NCBI GenBank assembly: GCA_947492575.1
Contig: CANLNK010000011.1
Location: 53,025 to 117,024 of the forward strand
Reading direction: 5' to 3'
DNA from: an uncultured Thalassotalea sp.
Lineage (GTDB): Bacteria > Pseudomonadota > Gammaproteobacteria > Enterobacterales > Alteromonadaceae
DNA length: 64,000 nt
The notes below the pieces were generated by a model that saw only the letters and a program-made list of their open reading frames with translations, did not search any database and was not told the DNA's origin. This document shows, in pieces, positions 63,105-64,000 of the stretch. Positions within the stretch are counted from its first letter, which is position 1. Every line of letters starts with the position of its first letter. A program made the position numbers and the translations under genes.

Positions 63105-63134
63105 AAAAAAGCCCAGCAAATGCTGGGCTTTTTT
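63105..63134. terminator. strong bidirectional terminator after purD
   Basis: Six A plus GCCCAGC (63105-63117) pairs with GCTGGGC plus six T (63122-63134) around AAAT. T-runs both ways, between convergent purD and the RRM gene. Confidence 0.93.
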
Positions 63135-63149
63135 GTAAATACTTCACGC

Positions 63150-63605
63150 TTACTCTGCGTTATCTGTTTTCTCAGGGCGCTCTTTTGCTTCCCTTACTTT
63201 CAATGTCCTTTGCTGAAATTCTGAATCATTCAACGCAGAGATTGCAGCATCTGAATCACTAGCTGCCATTTCAACGAAACCGAAACCTCTTCGTTTACCT
63301 GTATGCTTGTCTTTCATTAAACGCACTGAGTGAACAATGCCATGTGAAGAGAATAAGGTGCGAACAGCTGCTTCGTTTGCTCGGTAAGGTAAATTACCCA
63401 CATAAAGTGTTTTAATTTCACCGTTACCTTCTTGTGCACCTTTACCTGTTAATACAACCGCTGCAATGTTTGCAAACATTGCACCAAGTGCAGCTGAGAT
63501 TGCAATAGTGTTTCCATCAAGATTTAGGGGACTCGAAACTAAATAACCGACTACGCCAGCAACAATAGCGAGCGACACCGCCGTGATAAGTTGAGAAGAC
63601 TTCAT
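63150..63605 (-). CDS. membrane-anchored RRM RNA-binding protein
   Basis: 151 residues. Two N-terminal membrane helices (about 5-25 and 33-52) followed by one RRM (about 66-140) with RNP2 LYVGNLPY and RNP1 RRGFGFVEM, and a charged tail. Bacterial RRM proteins with hydrophobic N-termini occur in marine gammaproteobacteria; the RNA target is unknown. AGG lies before the ATG. Convergent with purD and divergent from the rRNA promoter region. Confidence 0.88.
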   Translation of the reverse strand: MKSSQLITAVSLAIVAGVVGYLVSSPLNLDGNTIAISAALGAMFANIAAVVLTGKGAQEGNGEIKTLYVGNLPYRANEAAVRTLFSSHGIVHSVRLMKDKHTGKRRGFGFVEMAASDSDAAISALNDSEFQQRTLKVREAKERPEKTDNAE

Positions 63606-63953
63606 AAAATATACCTAATTATTATTGTAAAAAATCGTATAAATACAAAGCTATGTTACCCAGCTTAATAAAGAGTGCAATACAAAGTTATAGGATTACG
63701 GTACTAAAAGCCGCGATCTTATATAAAAGTTCAACTATTTGGCTGTAATTTGGGATGATTAATCTAAAGATTAGCTTTTTATATTCTGAAGTCAGAGAAA
63801 GTTAGTATTTACCTATTGTTAGTTTAAAGATCATCTTGCACGTTATTTAGCGCCTTTTCTCACCAATGATCAGGTTGATACCGGCTGATTTAGTCAATAA
63901 AACCGCGTTTAGTACGTTATTTAAGCAAACAAACAAAAAGTTTAAAATAGTGC
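63606..63953. other. AT-rich region upstream of a predicted rRNA promoter
   Basis: About 350 bp with no gene. It holds many A/T tracts and repeated short motifs (ATTAATCTAAAGATTA, GTTTAAAGATCATC), as expected for UP elements and Fis sites upstream of an rrn P1 promoter. The RRM gene promoter must also lie here. Confidence 0.45.
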
Positions 63954-64000
63954 TTGATCCTTTTTCGAAAGTGTCTAAAATGCGCATCCACTTCACAGGG
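63954..64000 (+). promoter_or_regulatory. rRNA operon P1-type promoter (operon body lies beyond the window)
   Basis: TTGATC (63954-63959), 16-bp spacer, TAAAAT (63976-63981) followed at once by GCGC and a leader CACTTCACAGGG that resembles E. coli rrn P1 starts (TATAAT-GCGC-CACCACTGACACGG). The AT-rich sequence before -35 suits an UP element. In E. coli an rRNA operon (rrnE) also lies next to purHD. The 16S gene would begin beyond position 64000. Confidence 0.75.

Noticed and set aside
1..64000. CRISPR arrays, insertion sequences, integrases, tRNA genes
   Set aside because: No regularly spaced repeats, transposase or integrase motifs, or cloverleaf with a GTTCGA arm were found by eye on either strand.

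Overview
The window reads as a chromosomal segment of a marine gammaproteobacterium, most likely in Alteromonadales (Colwelliaceae/Thalassotalea-like; this placement is an inference from gene content and gene order, not from a search). Base composition is moderately AT-rich. Conserved gene orders match enteric and marine gammaproteobacteria: hslV-hslU-ftsN-priA-rpmE, dnaB-alr, prmA-dusB-fis and purH-purD, and the window ends in what looks like an rRNA operon P1 promoter. I see no tRNA, rRNA body, CRISPR array, insertion sequence or prophage.

Region 1 (1-5300) is a surface and biofilm control block read on the minus strand: a truncated O-antigen-ligase/polymerase-like membrane protein, a small secreted protein, the c-di-GMP receptor lapD with its periplasmic protease lapG, and a PEP-CTERM surface protein. 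Region 2 (5645-23528) is a complete Wzx/Wzy-type exopolysaccharide locus. It holds two family-2 glycosyltransferases, a hexapeptide acyltransferase, a sulfotransferase, flippase, polymerase, a GT4 glycosyltransferase, a WecG/TagA-type glycosyltransferase, gmd and fcl for GDP-L-fucose, a WcaJ-type initiating transferase on the opposite strand, an outer-membrane beta-barrel, a short polysaccharide export protein, a Wzc-type co-polymerase/tyrosine kinase, a PHP-type tyrosine phosphatase and a VpsP-like protein. The predicted product is a fucose-containing, possibly sulfated and acetylated polymer.

Region 3 (23635-38695) is mixed metabolism and signalling: a GNAT-thioesterase fusion (YiiD/FabY-like), an SDR protein, a membrane-bound XRE regulator, a GAF hybrid histidine kinase, hutC and hutI around a palindromic HutC operator, rraA, two GGDEF-EAL proteins (one degenerate in both domains), a chemoreceptor and a PAS diguanylate cyclase. 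With lapD, four c-di-GMP-related proteins lie in this window.

Region 4 (38801-49981) is housekeeping: a DUF971 gene, hslUV with a candidate heat-shock promoter, ftsN, priA, rpmE, an ECF sigma/anti-sigma/DUF4097 trio, dnaB, alr and yjbQ. Region 5 (50074-56350) holds a glyoxalase-family gene, a 42-codon gene that appears to be driven by a textbook SoxR promoter, soxR, cheX, zur, a DUF6482-like gene, a membrane protein with six 17-18-residue repeats, a siroheme synthase with a shortened and eroded methyltransferase domain, and a periplasmic solute-binding protein. Region 6 (56456-64000) is prmA, dusB-fis behind a predicted stringent-type promoter, purH, a secreted methyltransferase-like protein, purD, a membrane-anchored RRM protein and the start of an rRNA promoter region.

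The observations I rate highest are the SoxR-controlled small gene, the short export protein paired with a beta-barrel, the secreted protein beside lapDG that carries a LapG-type cleavage tetrapeptide, the tandem-repeat membrane protein and the eroded CysG.
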